Positions 8,512 to 18,343 of a stretch of DNA of 64,000 bases are shown piece after piece (within the stretch, counting starts at the first letter, position 1; each line of letters opens with the position of its first letter). Both the position numbers and the translations under genes were made by a program. Source of the DNA: JAYVSZ01 sp043774925 (GTDB taxonomy: Bacteria > Pseudomonadota > Gammaproteobacteria > Burkholderiales > Methylophilaceae). Under the pieces are notes generated by a model. The model made no database searches, was not told the origin of the DNA, and was given only the letters and a program-made list of their open reading frames with translations. The stretch spans positions 1-64,000 of the forward strand of contig JAYVSZ010000040.1 in assembly GCA_043774925.1 (NCBI GenBank), read 5' to 3'.

Positions 8512-9285
8512 ATGGCTAAGTTAAATTTCTCGCTAGATGGAAAACTGTTAAGCGAGTTCGCGCTAGATAAAGAGCGGATTACCATCGGGCGCCGACCAAC
8601 AAACGATATTCACATTGATAACTTGGCGGTAAGTGGTGAACATGCCATGATTTTAACCATGGGCAACGATTCGTTTTTAGAGGATTTGAACAGCACCAAT
8701 GGCACGATGGTGAACCATAAGCTGATTAAAAAGCATGTATTGCAGCACAACGATGTGATTGAGTTTGGTAAATATCAGCTTAAATATTTGAGTGATAATC
8801 AAGCAAAAAAACCGCAAACCGATGGCTTTGTACAAACTATGCTTGTTAGCAAACCAAAAAGTGCAGAGGAGCAAAATGCTGTAGCACCAGTTGCCGCTGC
8901 TGCAGAAACGGCAACTATGCCAGTGCCAATACAAGCGTCTGAACAAGCAGCAGAGCCGTTGCCAGAACAGACTCAGGAAGAACAACCATTATCCATTCCC
9001 GCAGATGGCCTAAGGGGCGCGGCAAACACGGCGCGCCTGCAAGTGCTCAACGGCGCAAACGTGGGTCAGGAGTTGATGTTAAATCGTGCGATGGTTAAGC
9101 TGGGCATGCCTGGCGTGCAATTGGCGGTGATCACCAAACGGCCGCACGGTTACTTTGTCTCGCATGTTGAAGGGGACAAACGCCCATTAGTGAATGGGCA
9201 ATCTATCGGCATGCAAGCGCAGGCGCTAAATGACCTCGATGTGATTGAGCTTGCAGATTTAAAAGTAGAATTTCATCTTGCCTGA
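8512..9285 (+). CDS. FHA-domain protein, probably with a second degenerate FHA-like domain
   Basis: FHA domains bind phosphothreonine peptides. From the ATG at 8512 (SD CGAGGG at 8501-8506; the in-frame GTG at 8506 lies within that SD) the protein has 257 residues. The N-terminal FHA (about 15-90) shows ITIGRRPTNDIHI, VSGEHA and DLNSTNGTMVN, the key phosphopeptide-binding residues. A low-complexity Gln/Glu/Ala/Pro linker (about 95-165) follows. The C-terminal 90 residues have FHA-like spacing (ARLQVLNGANVG..., PLVNGQ..., LNDLDVIELADLKVEFH) but lack the Gly-Arg and Ser-His pairs, so they look like a degenerate copy. It sits directly behind the phosphatase, suggesting it reads the phosphorylation the phosphatase erases. 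Confidence 0.85.
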   Translation: MAKLNFSLDGKLLSEFALDKERITIGRRPTNDIHIDNLAVSGEHAMILTMGNDSFLEDLNSTNGTMVNHKLIKKHVLQHNDVIEFGKYQLKYLSDNQAKKPQTDGFVQTMLVSKPKSAEEQNAVAPVAAAAETATMPVPIQASEQAAEPLPEQTQEEQPLSIPADGLRGAANTARLQVLNGANVGQELMLNRAMVKLGMPGVQLAVITKRPHGYFVSHVEGDKRPLVNGQSIGMQAQALNDLDVIELADLKVEFHLA

Positions 9286-9319
9286 TTTTAAACTGTAGTT
9301 AAAATGCCCAATAGTGCAA

Positions 9320-10963
9320 ATGTCAAATAGCGATTCAATGCAACCCGCGGACTTATTCAATCAGCTAGAGCGCCTCAACGCTATTGGCATTGCGCTTTCT
9401 TCCGAGCACGACAACGCGCGCCTGTTAGAAACGATTTTGCTCGGCGCAAAAGAGCTCACGAACGCTGATGGTGGTACTTTGTACACGGTGACCGATGACG
9501 CAAAGCTTCAGTTTGAGATTATGCGCACACAAAGCCTTAATGTCGCCATGGGCGGTACGACAGGTGTGGAGATTCCCTTCCCCTCATTGCCTATTTATCT
9601 CGATGACGGCAAGCCTAATATCAATATGGTGGCTGCGCATTGCGTAGTGAATGGTAAAACAATTAATATTCCTGATGCCTATTTGGCTGAGGGATTTGAT
9701 TTCTCTGGCACGCGTAAATTTGATGAAAAAACGGGTTATCGCTCTCAATCATTTTTGACTGTGCCGATGAAAAATCATGAAAATGAAATCATCGGCGTAT
9801 TGCAGCTTATTAACGCGGTTGATCCACACACGCTCCAAATCATTGCCTTCTCCGAGGCGCATCAGCGATTAGTCGAATCGCTGGCTTCGCAGGCCGCAGT
9901 GGCGCTCACCAATAAAAATTTGATTCATGACCTAAAACATCTGTTTGAGTCATTTATTAAGTTGATTGCAGATGCGATTGATGAAAAGTCACCTTATACT
10001 GGCGGCCATTGCCAACGCGTGCCAGAACTCACCATGATGCTAGCTGAAGCCGCTATCAAAGCCGATGCTGGGCCGCTCAAAGACTTTACCATGACGGAAA
10101 AGGAAGTTTACGAACTTAAAATAGCCGCTTGGCTGCACGATTGCGGCAAAGTGACCACGCCCGAGCACGTGATGGACAAAGCCACCAAGTTAGAAACTAT
10201 TTTTGACCGAATTCAATTGATTGACGATAGGTTTGAGTTGCTTAAAACACAACGAGAAAATCAAATTTTGCGTAAAGCTTTAAGTACGTCGATGGGCGGT
10301 AAAACGGTCAATCTGAAACAACTCAAGCATAATGTCAATGTGATAAAAAAACGTTTGGATGATGACAAAAACTTTATCCGAAAAGTGAACTATGGCAGCG
10401 AGTCGATGCAGGATAAAGATTTACAGCGTATTCATGAAATTGCAAGCCATGAGTATTTTAATGAGAGCGGCCATACCATAAAGTTTTTGAGCGAAGACGA
10501 GGTGTACAACCTCACTATTGCACGTGGCACGCTCACGCCAGAAGAGCGCGAAGTGATCAATAATCACATTGTCGTGACCATCAGTATGCTCGATTCTCTG
10601 CAATACCCTAAAGATTTACGGCGCGTGCCCGAATACGCGGGGGGCCATCACGAGCGCATGGATGGTAAGGGTTATCCGAAAGGTTTAACGCGTGAGCAAA
10701 TGTCGATTCCCGCGCGGATGATGGGTGTTGCAGATATTTTTGAGGCGCTTACTTCTAAAGATAGACCATACAAGAAAGCTAAAACACTGTCAGAAACGTT
10801 GACCATTTTGGGCAAGATGAAATTGGAAAATCATATTGATCCAGATATTTTCGATTTATTTGTGCGAGAGAAAATCTATTTACGTTACGCAGAAATGTTT
10901 TTAGAGAGCGATCAAATTGACGAAGTGAAAGAAGCGGAAATTCCTGGCTATACCAAATACTAG
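9320..10963 (+). CDS. GAF and HD-GYP domain protein, probable cyclic-di-GMP phosphodiesterase
   Basis: A cytosolic signalling enzyme of about 547 residues; an in-frame GTG at 9314 would add two. No clear SD precedes either start. A GAF domain (about 15-200) ends near ALTNKNLIHDLKHLF. The HD-GYP part then shows SPYTGGHCQRVPEL, the HD pair in AAWLHDCGKVTTPEHV and the GYP signature HHERMDGKGYPKG followed by RMMGVADIFEALTSKDRPYK, so all key residues for c-di-GMP hydrolysis appear intact. Unlike canonical HD-GYPs there are about 110 extra residues, largely charged and helical, between DKATKLE and GTLTPEER. Its stop overlaps by 4 nt that of the convergent ferredoxin-like gene. Confidence 0.88.
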   Translation: MSNSDSMQPADLFNQLERLNAIGIALSSEHDNARLLETILLGAKELTNADGGTLYTVTDDAKLQFEIMRTQSLNVAMGGTTGVEIPFPSLPIYLDDGKPNINMVAAHCVVNGKTINIPDAYLAEGFDFSGTRKFDEKTGYRSQSFLTVPMKNHENEIIGVLQLINAVDPHTLQIIAFSEAHQRLVESLASQAAVALTNKNLIHDLKHLFESFIKLIADAIDEKSPYTGGHCQRVPELTMMLAEAAIKADAGPLKDFTMTEKEVYELKIAAWLHDCGKVTTPEHVMDKATKLETIFDRIQLIDDRFELLKTQRENQILRKALSTSMGGKTVNLKQLKHNVNVIKKRLDDDKNFIRKVNYGSESMQDKDLQRIHEIASHEYFNESGHTIKFLSEDEVYNLTIARGTLTPEEREVINNHIVVTISMLDSLQYPKDLRRVPEYAGGHHERMDGKGYPKGLTREQMSIPARMMGVADIFEALTSKDRPYKKAKTLSETLTILGKMKLENHIDPDIFDLFVREKIYLRYAEMFLESDQIDEVKEAEIPGYTKY

Positions 10964-11235
10964 TTTTTTTCTTTCAAAAACTGCTTAGTTTTCTTAATCA
11001 CCGCGCCCAAGTTTTTTGTTGTAATCCCATGTAAAAATGGCCCGCTTGGCACTAAGTGAACATTTGGCCCAATATCGCAAAAACCCATACAAGGGCTCGC
11101 TTCTACCTCTATAGGTAGTTTCTGTTGCATTATTTCTTGCTTCAAACAAGTCAAAACTTCCTCACTACCGCGTGCCGCACACGAGGGATTGTTTGGATTT
11201 GCGCGAAAGTTAGTGCATACAAAGATTTTTTTCAT
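10960..11235 (-). CDS. Thioredoxin-like (2Fe-2S) ferredoxin
   Basis: A 91-residue protein with four cysteines spaced as in thioredoxin-fold [2Fe-2S] ferredoxins (C7-X11-C19 ... C49-X3-C53; motifs FVCTNFR, SCAARGS and PCMGFCDIGPNV). It probably carries electrons or a cluster in the cytosol; the partner is not evident. It lies 6 bp downstream of lpxH in the same direction and converges on the HD-GYP gene. Confidence 0.85.
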   Translation of the reverse strand: MKKIFVCTNFRANPNNPSCAARGSEEVLTCLKQEIMQQKLPIEVEASPCMGFCDIGPNVHLVPSGPFLHGITTKNLGAVIKKTKQFLKEKN

Positions 11236-11241
11236 GGCTAT

Positions 11242-11967
11242 TTAAACTATTTGCGTGTGGCAGCCGTTGCTGTCCAGTCTTAGATAGCTGCCTTGCTCGT
11301 ACCAATCGCCGAGCACCCAGCGTTCACTGGCATGACCTTGCGTATCATGTACGTGCTTACTAGGGCGATGCGTGTGGCCGTGAATGAACAGTGGTGGAAA
11401 ATGAGTTTGTGTTAACAAATGCGCAACTGCGTCTTGGTTGACATCCATAATTTGAATGGATTTACTCGATTTAGCTTGCTCACTTTTTTCGCGCAATTCT
11501 TCAATATAAGCAATACGCTTTTCCAAAGTTTGGCTTAAAAATAGCGTTTTCCATGCGTCGCTTCGTACCTCACGGCGAAATTGCTGGTAAGCCAAATCGT
11601 CCGTGCAAAGTACGTCGCCATGGCTTAAAAGCACTGGTTTTCCATACAGTGTGATAAGACTTGGGTCGGGCAGGAGGGTTGTGTCTGTAGCCTTTGCAAA
11701 GCCATCGCCGATTAAGAAATCTCGGTTGCCATGCATTAAATACACACGCACACCTTGTGTGCCTAAATGCCTGAGTGCCGCAATCACCGCTTGATGCTTA
11801 CCTGCGGCAATGGCATCGTCGCCCGCCCAATACTCAAACAAATCGCCCAAAATATAAAGCGCTTGGGCGTGGGTGGCGGAGGTGTTTAAAAAATGAACAA
11901 AAGCCTGCGTGATAAGCGGGCGAGACTCACATAGATGCAAATCAGAAATGAATAAACTGTGATCCAT
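11242..11967 (-). CDS. lpxH: UDP-2,3-diacylglucosamine diphosphatase
   Basis: Cleaves UDP-2,3-diacylglucosamine to lipid X in lipid A synthesis at the inner membrane face. It has 241 residues, the usual size, with the metallophosphoesterase metal-binding series FISDLHL, LGDLFEYW, MHGNRDFLIG, LLSHGDVLCTDD and FIHGHTHRP. It lies behind the cyclophilin genes in the same orientation, an arrangement common in betaproteobacteria. Confidence 0.95.
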   Translation of the reverse strand: MDHSLFISDLHLCESRPLITQAFVHFLNTSATHAQALYILGDLFEYWAGDDAIAAGKHQAVIAALRHLGTQGVRVYLMHGNRDFLIGDGFAKATDTTLLPDPSLITLYGKPVLLSHGDVLCTDDLAYQQFRREVRSDAWKTLFLSQTLEKRIAYIEELREKSEQAKSSKSIQIMDVNQDAVAHLLTQTHFPPLFIHGHTHRPSKHVHDTQGHASERWVLGDWYEQGSYLRLDSNGCHTQIV

Positions 11968-11982
11968 GTGAGGATGTAAAGT

Positions 11983-12474
11983 TTAGCAGAGCGTCGCTTT
12001 TTCGATGACCACTGAATCCACAGGCACATCTTGGTGGCCAGCCTTGCTAGCGGTTTTTACTGCCTTAATCTTGTCGACAACGTCCATACCTTCGACAACC
12101 TTACCGAACACACAATAGCCCCAACCGCTCGAGGTGGGTGAGGTGTGATTTAGAAAATCGTTATCGCCAACGTTAATAAAAAATTGACTGCTTGCGGAAT
12201 CTGGAATTGAGGTGCGCGCCATGGCGATGGTGTACATGTCATTACCTAAGCCGTTGTTAGCTTCATTTTTGATCTCAGCAGCAGTTTTTTTCTGTTTCAT
12301 GTTGGCATCAAAGCCACCACCTTGCACCATAAACCCGTTAATCACACGGTGAAAAATCATGCCATCATAAAACCCACTTTCTACATACTGCAAAAAATTG
12401 GCTACGGTAATCGGTGCTTTTTCGGCGTTAAGTTCAAGCGTAATATCGCCAAAATTGGTTGTGAGTTTGACCAC
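11983..12474 (-). CDS. ppiB: Cytosolic cyclophilin-type peptidyl-prolyl isomerase
   Basis: Catalyses cis-trans isomerisation of X-Pro bonds. It has 163 residues and no signal peptide. Cyclophilin motifs: [13 protein letters not shown] (catalytic Arg and Gln), [19 protein letters not shown], and [15 protein letters not shown]. The next gene upstream is a periplasmic paralogue, so this is the cytosolic member of a tandem pair. Confidence 0.94.
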   Translation of the reverse strand: MVKLTTNFGDITLELNAEKAPITVANFLQYVESGFYDGMIFHRVINGFMVQGGGFDANMKQKKTAAEIKNEANNGLGNDMYTIAMARTSIPDSASSQFFINVGDNDFLNHTSPTSSGWGYCVFGKVVEGMDVVDKIKAVKTASKAGHQDVPVDSVVIEKATLC

Positions 12475-12507
12475 GTAAAATCCTTAAATATTGTAAAAAA
12501 TAAAAAA

Positions 12508-13095
12508 TTAGTTTGTTGCAACTTCAGGCAACAGCTTAACGGTTTTGATGGTGATGGGTCTGATCGGCACATCTGAGTTTCTGCCGACATTGCCCGTAGG
12601 TGAAAGACCAATTTTTTGCACGACTTCCAAGCCGCTAACCACCTTACCGAACACGCAATAGCCAATTTGCTCTGGATCTGGGCTGGTGTAATTTAAAAAC
12701 TGGTTGTCGTTTAAGTTAATAAAAAATTGTGCGGTTGCAGACTCTGGGTCTGCTGTGCGCGCCATGGCGATGGTGCCAGTTTCGTTCAGCAAGCCGTTAT
12801 TAGATTCATTTGGGATAGGGGCGCGTGTTGATTTTTCAGTTAAATCGCGCTCAAAACCACCGCCTTGAATCATAAAGCGGCTAATCACACGGTGAAAAAT
12901 GGTGTTTTCATAAAAGCCATCTTTTACATACTGCAAAAAATTGGCTACTGTTTTAGGTGCTTTTTCGGGGTAAAGCTCAACTGTAAAATTACCTTGAGAT
13001 GTTTGAAACTCCAAGCGTGTGGCGGCTTGCGCGCTTGTTGTAATGACAGAAAACAAAGCTGCAAAAATAAAACTTCTTAAACGATTAGATTTCAT
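12508..13095 (-). CDS. Periplasmic cyclophilin-type peptidyl-prolyl isomerase
   Basis: The chosen start, ATG at 13095, yields a 195-residue protein with a clear signal peptide (MKSNRLRSFIFAALFSVITT, Ala-Gln-Ala cleavage region). The longer open frame to 13206 only reads through the end of the L,D-transpeptidase gene. The cyclophilin core has FHRVISRFMIQGGGF, TIAMARTADPESATAQFFIN and VFGKVVSGLEVV. It starts 5 nt after the stop of the L,D-transpeptidase gene, so the two are probably cotranscribed. It is close to the cytosolic cyclophilin downstream, consistent with a tandem duplication. Confidence 0.92.
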   Translation of the reverse strand: MKSNRLRSFIFAALFSVITTSAQAATRLEFQTSQGNFTVELYPEKAPKTVANFLQYVKDGFYENTIFHRVISRFMIQGGGFERDLTEKSTRAPIPNESNNGLLNETGTIAMARTADPESATAQFFINLNDNQFLNYTSPDPEQIGYCVFGKVVSGLEVVQKIGLSPTGNVGRNSDVPIRPITIKTVKLLPEVATN

Positions 13096-13099
13096 AAAA

Positions 13100-14368
13100 C
13101 TAGACTGACCCTTCGTAAATAATTTTCCAATGATTATCTTCATTTTGCCAATACTGGCGCTTACGCATTTTATTTTGTAGTGTCGTGCTTTTGAAATCTT
13201 GCTCAAAATTCACAACCACGACATTACCTTCAACGTTTGGATTGCTAAACATGCTGACATCTTCAATTTTAATATTGACTTTAGGTTTTGCTGCTTGAAT
13301 GCCCCGTTTATAATCCGCCCATTTAGCAAAATCGCCATCGCTGTAAAAAAATCTTTTTGAGTAATGGCTTAAATATTTATCCGTGTTTTGCGAAACCCAA
13401 TCAGCACGCCAGCTTTCTATGGCGCTTTGCAAGGCTTCTTTCTCTGCGTTTTTTAGGTCTGGCTTGTCGCTGGCAACCCATTCAAGTTTGTTAGAAATAA
13501 TCACTGGTGTATTGCCCGCTTGCAAAATGGGCGTTAAGGCTTTTAGATCTGGATTGCTTAACACAACGCAGCCGTCGCTGGCGCGCGGCGGGCGGCTATA
13601 GGTGTTGGCGGGTGTGCCGTGCAGCCAAATGCCACCACCTTTTTTATTTTGATGTTCGTCTATCTCGTTAGGGTAGTTGAGCGGGTATGCGGCACTGCCA
13701 TACATGTCAGCCAAGGGCTCAGTGAGCTTTTGACCAGCAAAATAAACGCCGAGCGGTGTGCGTTTGTCGCCTTCTGCCGCTTTTCCTGCACCATTTTTGC
13801 CGATTGTCACGTAATAATCCGCAACGTACTGCAAGCCATTTTCGGAGTTTTTGTATAAGAAAAGGCGAGATTTTATTGCGTCAACAACTATTACGTGCTG
13901 CTGCGAGGCATCAAGCTGGACCAGTAAATTTGGCTTTTCGTGATTTTTATCTTCAGAAAAGAAATGGTCAACACGGGTGCGTGCCTCTTCGCGCAAGCCT
14001 TCAATTTGGTCACTGCTCGGCTTGCTTTTACCTTCAGAATCTGAGTTACCAAAGGTCGCTAGCGCGCTGCCTTGGGCGGTCAGCAGATCACCGCGAATCA
14101 GGTAAGCAAGCTTGAAGTTAGGCGCGGTGCGGATCAGCTCGTTTACCGTTGTCATGGCTTGATTGGTCTTGCCTTGTGTGATTTCCATCAAGGCTTTAAC
14201 CAGTAAGCTCTCCACCAAATCGCGCCCAAAATGGCGCGTAAGTATTTTGTCTGCCAAGCTGCCTTGGTTAACAGCCGTCGCATTCCAGGGCAACAAAACA
14301 CAGCAAGCAATCAAAAAATATTGAAATAACTTAAGTTTTTGCGACTTTAAATTTTGTATCAGTACCAT
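13100..14368 (-). CDS. L,D-transpeptidase (YkuD) with C-terminal NTF2-like (Cds6-type) domain
   Basis: Envelope enzyme that cross-links or anchors peptidoglycan. Its 422 residues begin with a hydrophobic N-terminal segment (about 14-33, LFQYFLIACCVLLPW), followed by a helical TPR-like stretch (about 45-110). The YkuD domain has GGGIWLHGTPA and the catalytic RASDGCVVLSN (Cys nucleophile, His and Gly in place). The last 110 residues (ESWRADWVSQNTDKYLSHY to the end) look like a SnoaL/NTF2-type domain, known from the Cds6-like transpeptidases. The adjacent TPR protein ends with the same kind of domain. Confidence 0.88.
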   Translation of the reverse strand: MVLIQNLKSQKLKLFQYFLIACCVLLPWNATAVNQGSLADKILTRHFGRDLVESLLVKALMEITQGKTNQAMTTVNELIRTAPNFKLAYLIRGDLLTAQGSALATFGNSDSEGKSKPSSDQIEGLREEARTRVDHFFSEDKNHEKPNLLVQLDASQQHVIVVDAIKSRLFLYKNSENGLQYVADYYVTIGKNGAGKAAEGDKRTPLGVYFAGQKLTEPLADMYGSAAYPLNYPNEIDEHQNKKGGGIWLHGTPANTYSRPPRASDGCVVLSNPDLKALTPILQAGNTPVIISNKLEWVASDKPDLKNAEKEALQSAIESWRADWVSQNTDKYLSHYSKRFFYSDGDFAKWADYKRGIQAAKPKVNIKIEDVSMFSNPNVEGNVVVVNFEQDFKSTTLQNKMRKRQYWQNEDNHWKIIYEGSV

Positions 14369-14426
14369 TTCAATCTTTGTGATCCTAATCCATCACTAAC
14401 CATGCTATTGGCTAGATTTAACAACA

Positions 14427-15425
14427 TTAATTCGATGCAATTTCTTGATCGATTAACCAAGCACCGCTGACCTTTTTCATCATCAGCGTTTTATGCGTGT
14501 TAATCGGTTTGCCATCTGCGCGGTAGCTTTGTCTAAAGCTAATTTTCGCATTATTTGCATCTTCAATTGTTACCTTCGGGTCGCCTAATTCCACGCTAAT
14601 TTTGGCTGGGCGGTTAATGCGCTCTTTACGGGTTGCTTCCCAAGTTTTGCGATTTTCGCCTTTGGCAGGCTTAAAGCTATCAGCATAGCTTGCAAAGTAT
14701 TTATCCAAGTCCTTGCTAGACCAAGCGCTGGCCCAAGCGTTCGCAGCATCGGCAATATTTTTTTCTTCTGCGGCAGTACTGTCAATTGCTGGTTTTTCTG
14801 CGGCTACAGGTTTTGCAGCCTCAGGTTTTTTATCGGCTGGACGAATCGGCATTGTGCCTGCTTTTGCTGGCTCGGCCGCTTTTGCTGCAACTGTGGTTTT
14901 GTTACCTGTGCCGAATAAGTCTTTAATCAGTGCCAATTTGCTTTGCGCACGTGAGTTGCTACCATCAAGCTGCAAGGCCTTGTCATAAGCTTCGGAAGCC
15001 ATGCGCGCATAAATATCGCCTAAGTTTTCATGCGCAATCGCATAACTTGGGTGCGTTTTAATCGCGGTTTCTAAAGACTTTTTGGCTAAGTCATATTGGC
15101 CAGATTCCGCATACAAAACCGCCAAATTGTTATATGGCTCGGGCAAGTTTGGGTATTTTTGCGTCAAATCCGTAAATGTTTTAATCGCGTCGTCACGTTT
15201 ACCTGTTTCCGCTAAAATGACGCCCTTCATAAACATGGCTTGCGCATCTTTTGGGTTGGCCGCTAAATACGTATTAATGCGCTCCAGCGCCTGTGCTTGC
15301 TGTCCATTATCAGCCATTTGCGAAATGTCTTTCAGCTCGTCGGCAAATGCTGGCGAGCTAGCAAGCGCAAAAGCGAGCAAAATTGAGCTAAGAAAGTCCC
15401 TGAGTGAAACGTTGCGAATTATCAT
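14427..15425 (-). CDS. Exported TPR protein with C-terminal NTF2-like domain
   Basis: This 332-residue protein has a signal peptide (residues 1-28, ending SSPAFA). About four TPR units span 30-165 (for example YNNLAVLYAESGQYDLAKKS and AHENLGDIYARM), followed by an Ala/Lys/Pro-rich linker (about 175-225). The C-terminal domain (ANAWASAWSSKDLDKYFASY onward) resembles the tail of the L,D-transpeptidase encoded immediately downstream, so the two probably act together in the periplasm. The precise role is unknown; TPRs suggest a scaffold. Confidence 0.75.
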   Translation of the reverse strand: MIIRNVSLRDFLSSILLAFALASSPAFADELKDISQMADNGQQAQALERINTYLAANPKDAQAMFMKGVILAETGKRDDAIKTFTDLTQKYPNLPEPYNNLAVLYAESGQYDLAKKSLETAIKTHPSYAIAHENLGDIYARMASEAYDKALQLDGSNSRAQSKLALIKDLFGTGNKTTVAAKAAEPAKAGTMPIRPADKKPEAAKPVAAEKPAIDSTAAEEKNIADAANAWASAWSSKDLDKYFASYADSFKPAKGENRKTWEATRKERINRPAKISVELGDPKVTIEDANNAKISFRQSYRADGKPINTHKTLMMKKVSGAWLIDQEIASN

Positions 15426-15586
15426 TATGTTATACTGGTTGAGTGAGTAAAATCACATTCTACCAATAGCTTAGCCAACATCCAATAGCCCATTGAGGTT
15501 TTGGCTTAATTATTTGGTTTTATTACGTATTTGGTTGTTTTATTGACAGTTTTTACCTAAAAGTGCCACCCTCAAAACTCAAAAGC

Positions 15587-17056
15587 ATGCTAAAAATATA
15601 CAACACGCTCAGTCGCGATAAACAAACTTTCACTCCCATTCAAGCAGGAAAAGTCCGCATGTATGTATGCGGCATGACAGTTTACGACTATTGTCATCTC
15701 GGTCACGCCCGCGTCATGGTCGTTTTCGACATGGTTTCGCGTTGGTTTCGCGCCAGCGGTTATGATGTCACTTATGTCCGTAATATCACCGATATTGACG
15801 ACAAAATCATTAATCGCGCTAACGAGAACAAGGAAACGATTGGCGAGTTGACGCAAAGATTTATCGATGCGATGGACGAGGATTCTGCCAAATTGGGCAT
15901 TATCCGCCCCGATATTGAGCCGCGCGCCACCACGCACATTGACGGCATGGTTAAAATGATTGAAACGCTGATTGCAAAAGGCCATGCCTACGCCGCCGCC
16001 AATGGCGATGTGTTTTATAGCGTGCGCAGCTTTGATGGTTATGGCAAACTTTCTGGTAAAAGTTTAGATGATTTACGGGCGGGTGAGCGCGTGGAAGTGG
16101 ATACCTTTAAAAAAGATCCGCTAGATTTTGTGCTATGGAAATCTGTTAAGCCGCATGAGCCAAGCTGGGATTCTCCCTTTGGCGGGCCAAATGGCGGCAA
16201 GGGTCGCCCGGGCTGGCATATTGAGTGCTCAGTAATGAGCGCGCATCATTTAGGCGCGCATTTCGATATTCACGGCGGCGGGCAAGATTTGCAGTTTCCG
16301 CACCATGAAAATGAAATCGCGCAAAGTGAAGCTGCCCATAGTGTTGATGGAAAGCCTTGCCAAATGGCAAACACGTGGATGCACAATGGCTTTGTGCGCG
16401 TGGACGACGAGAAAATGTCGAAATCGCTCGGCAATTTTTTTACGATTCGTGAGGTTTTAAAAAAGTACGATGCCGAAGTGGTGCGTTTTTTCATCCTGCG
16501 CGCCCATTACCGCAGCCCACTCAATTATAGCGACAAACATTTGGACGATGCCAAAGCCTCACTCACACGCTTGTACAATTCTTTACGTCAAATCAAGGTA
16601 GGCGCTCACAATATTGACTGGAATCATCCGCAGGCTGCGCGTTTCAAAGTTGCGATGGACGATGATTTTAATACGCCAGAAGCCATGGCAGTGTTATTTG
16701 ATTTAGCTAGAACAAAGACCACAGAATCAATCGATTTACTCAAAAATTTGGGTAGTTTATTGGGTTTATTACAACGTGATTCTGATTCATTTTTACAGGG
16801 TGAAGTTGTACCTTTTCAAAATCGCTCATCAGACCAGCCAATACCTCCCATATCAAGGAACCCTACTAGAGGCATTGAAAGAACAGATACACCACTCCCA
16901 CTGATAATTGCAGAAATCGACAGGCGAATCAATTTGAGATTAGAAGCCAAAGAATCCAAAAATTTTACTGAAGCTGATCGCATCCGTAAAGAACTAGCTG
17001 ACGAAGGCATTATTTTAGAAGACACGCCGCAAGGCACGACTTGGCGTCGCGCATAA
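15587..17056 (+). CDS. cysS: Cysteinyl-tRNA synthetase
   Basis: Class I synthetase charging tRNA-Cys. The start is ATG at 15587 ([10 protein letters not shown], the normal family start); a GTG at 15563 in frame is not used. It has 489 residues against about 461 in E. coli. It shows the HIGH-type motif CHLGH (36-40), zinc ligands including the early Cys in [10 protein letters not shown] and HIECS further on, and KMSKS in [12 protein letters not shown]. Between FLQG and the final helical tRNA-binding module it carries about 25 extra residues (around 406-440, nt 16802-16905), Pro/Arg/Ser-rich. The C terminus [12 protein letters not shown] is standard. Confidence 0.96.
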   Translation: MLKIYNTLSRDKQTFTPIQAGKVRMYVCGMTVYDYCHLGHARVMVVFDMVSRWFRASGYDVTYVRNITDIDDKIINRANENKETIGELTQRFIDAMDEDSAKLGIIRPDIEPRATTHIDGMVKMIETLIAKGHAYAAANGDVFYSVRSFDGYGKLSGKSLDDLRAGERVEVDTFKKDPLDFVLWKSVKPHEPSWDSPFGGPNGGKGRPGWHIECSVMSAHHLGAHFDIHGGGQDLQFPHHENEIAQSEAAHSVDGKPCQMANTWMHNGFVRVDDEKMSKSLGNFFTIREVLKKYDAEVVRFFILRAHYRSPLNYSDKHLDDAKASLTRLYNSLRQIKVGAHNIDWNHPQAARFKVAMDDDFNTPEAMAVLFDLARTKTTESIDLLKNLGSLLGLLQRDSDSFLQGEVVPFQNRSSDQPIPPISRNPTRGIERTDTPLPLIIAEIDRRINLRLEAKESKNFTEADRIRKELADEGIILEDTPQGTTWRRA

Positions 17057-17076
17057 AAAATCAAGAAAGGAATTAA

Positions 17077-18318
17077 ATGCCTGTAAAACTCATTGCCCCA
17101 GAAGCCGCATCCTTATTGCCTGTCAGCGGCGTTCAATTGGGCTACGCAATGGCACATGTACGCAAACCAAACCGTAAAGATGTGTTGGTGATGACGCTGG
17201 CAGAAGGCAGCCGCGCGGCGGGCGTATTTACGCAAAACCGTTTTTGTGCCGCGCCAGTTACCTTGTGCAAAACCCACCTGAATGAAAGTGCGGGCATTCG
17301 CGCCTTGCTAGTCAATACGGGTTGCGCCAACGCAGGTACGGGTGAAGATGGCCTAAGCCGCGCCAAACAAAGCTGTGAGGCTTTAGGCAAATTATTAAAC
17401 TTAAAACCCAACCAAATTTTACCATTTTCCACAGGCGTGATTTTAGAGCCGCTGCCCGTGGATAGAGTGATTGCGGGCTTGCCAGCGGCGATTGAAAATC
17501 TAAAAGAAGATAATTGGCTAAACGCGGCCGAAGCGATTATGACCACGGATATTGTAGCCAAAGGGACTTCGCGACAGCTTACTATTGGTGGCAAACAAGT
17601 GACGATAACAGGCATTAGCAAGGGCAGCGGCATGATTCACCCCAACATGGCGACTATGCTAGGCTATATTGCGACCGATGCGGCTGTCAGCCAATCTGCG
17701 CTTGAAAGTATTATTCAATACGCGGTGAACAAATCGTTTAACTGCATCACCGTGGATGGCGATACCAGCACCAACGATAGTTTGATTATGATGGCAACCA
17801 ACTTGGCAGGAAATTCGGAGATAGAAGAAAATAGCAGTGAGTTCGCGTTATTACGCGACAAATTAACAGAAGTTGCCGTTGAGTTGGCGCAAGCCATTGT
17901 ACGTGACGGCGAAGGCGCGACTAAGTTTATGACAGTGACGGTGGAAGGTGGCAAAGACGAAGCAGAATGTCGCAAAGTAGCTTATGCAATTGCGCATTCG
18001 CCGCTGATTAAAACTGCGTTTTTTGCCTCCGACCCAAATTTAGGTAGAATCCTTGCTGCGATTGGCTACGCGGGCATCGAAGACTTAGATGTGAATAAGT
18101 TGGAACTCTACTTAGGAAATGAAAAAGGTAGCGATGTGCTGGTGGCTGAAAAAGGCGGCAGAGCCGCGAGCTATAAGGAAGAACAAGGCGCGGCGATTAT
18201 GGCAGAGAGCGATATTTTGGTGCGCGTGTCGCTCAATCGCGGCAAATCGGATGTGACGATTTGGACCTGCGATTTTAGCTATGATTATGTCAAAATCAAC
18301 GCAGACTATAGGTCGTAA
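17077..18318 (+). CDS. argJ: Bifunctional ornithine acetyltransferase / N-acetylglutamate synthase
   Basis: Acts in arginine synthesis: transfers the acetyl group from N-acetylornithine to glutamate and may also use acetyl-CoA. It has 413 residues. The autocleavage site is present in [15 protein letters not shown], with Thr193 becoming the N-terminal nucleophile of the beta chain. Other motifs are [33 protein letters not shown] and [11 protein letters not shown]. It follows cysS by 20 bp and precedes the DUF815 ATPase. Upstream SD is AAGAAAGGA. Confidence 0.96.
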   Translation: MPVKLIAPEAASLLPVSGVQLGYAMAHVRKPNRKDVLVMTLAEGSRAAGVFTQNRFCAAPVTLCKTHLNESAGIRALLVNTGCANAGTGEDGLSRAKQSCEALGKLLNLKPNQILPFSTGVILEPLPVDRVIAGLPAAIENLKEDNWLNAAEAIMTTDIVAKGTSRQLTIGGKQVTITGISKGSGMIHPNMATMLGYIATDAAVSQSALESIIQYAVNKSFNCITVDGDTSTNDSLIMMATNLAGNSEIEENSSEFALLRDKLTEVAVELAQAIVRDGEGATKFMTVTVEGGKDEAECRKVAYAIAHSPLIKTAFFASDPNLGRILAAIGYAGIEDLDVNKLELYLGNEKGSDVLVAEKGGRAASYKEEQGAAIMAESDILVRVSLNRGKSDVTIWTCDFSYDYVKINADYRS

Positions 18319-18343
18319 TGAGAAATTCATTTTTAGTCGAATC

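Noticed and set aside
7667..9285. Type VI secretion PppA/Fha locus
   Set aside because: No Tss genes and no kinase in the neighbourhood; HD-GYP and ferredoxin-like genes follow instead.
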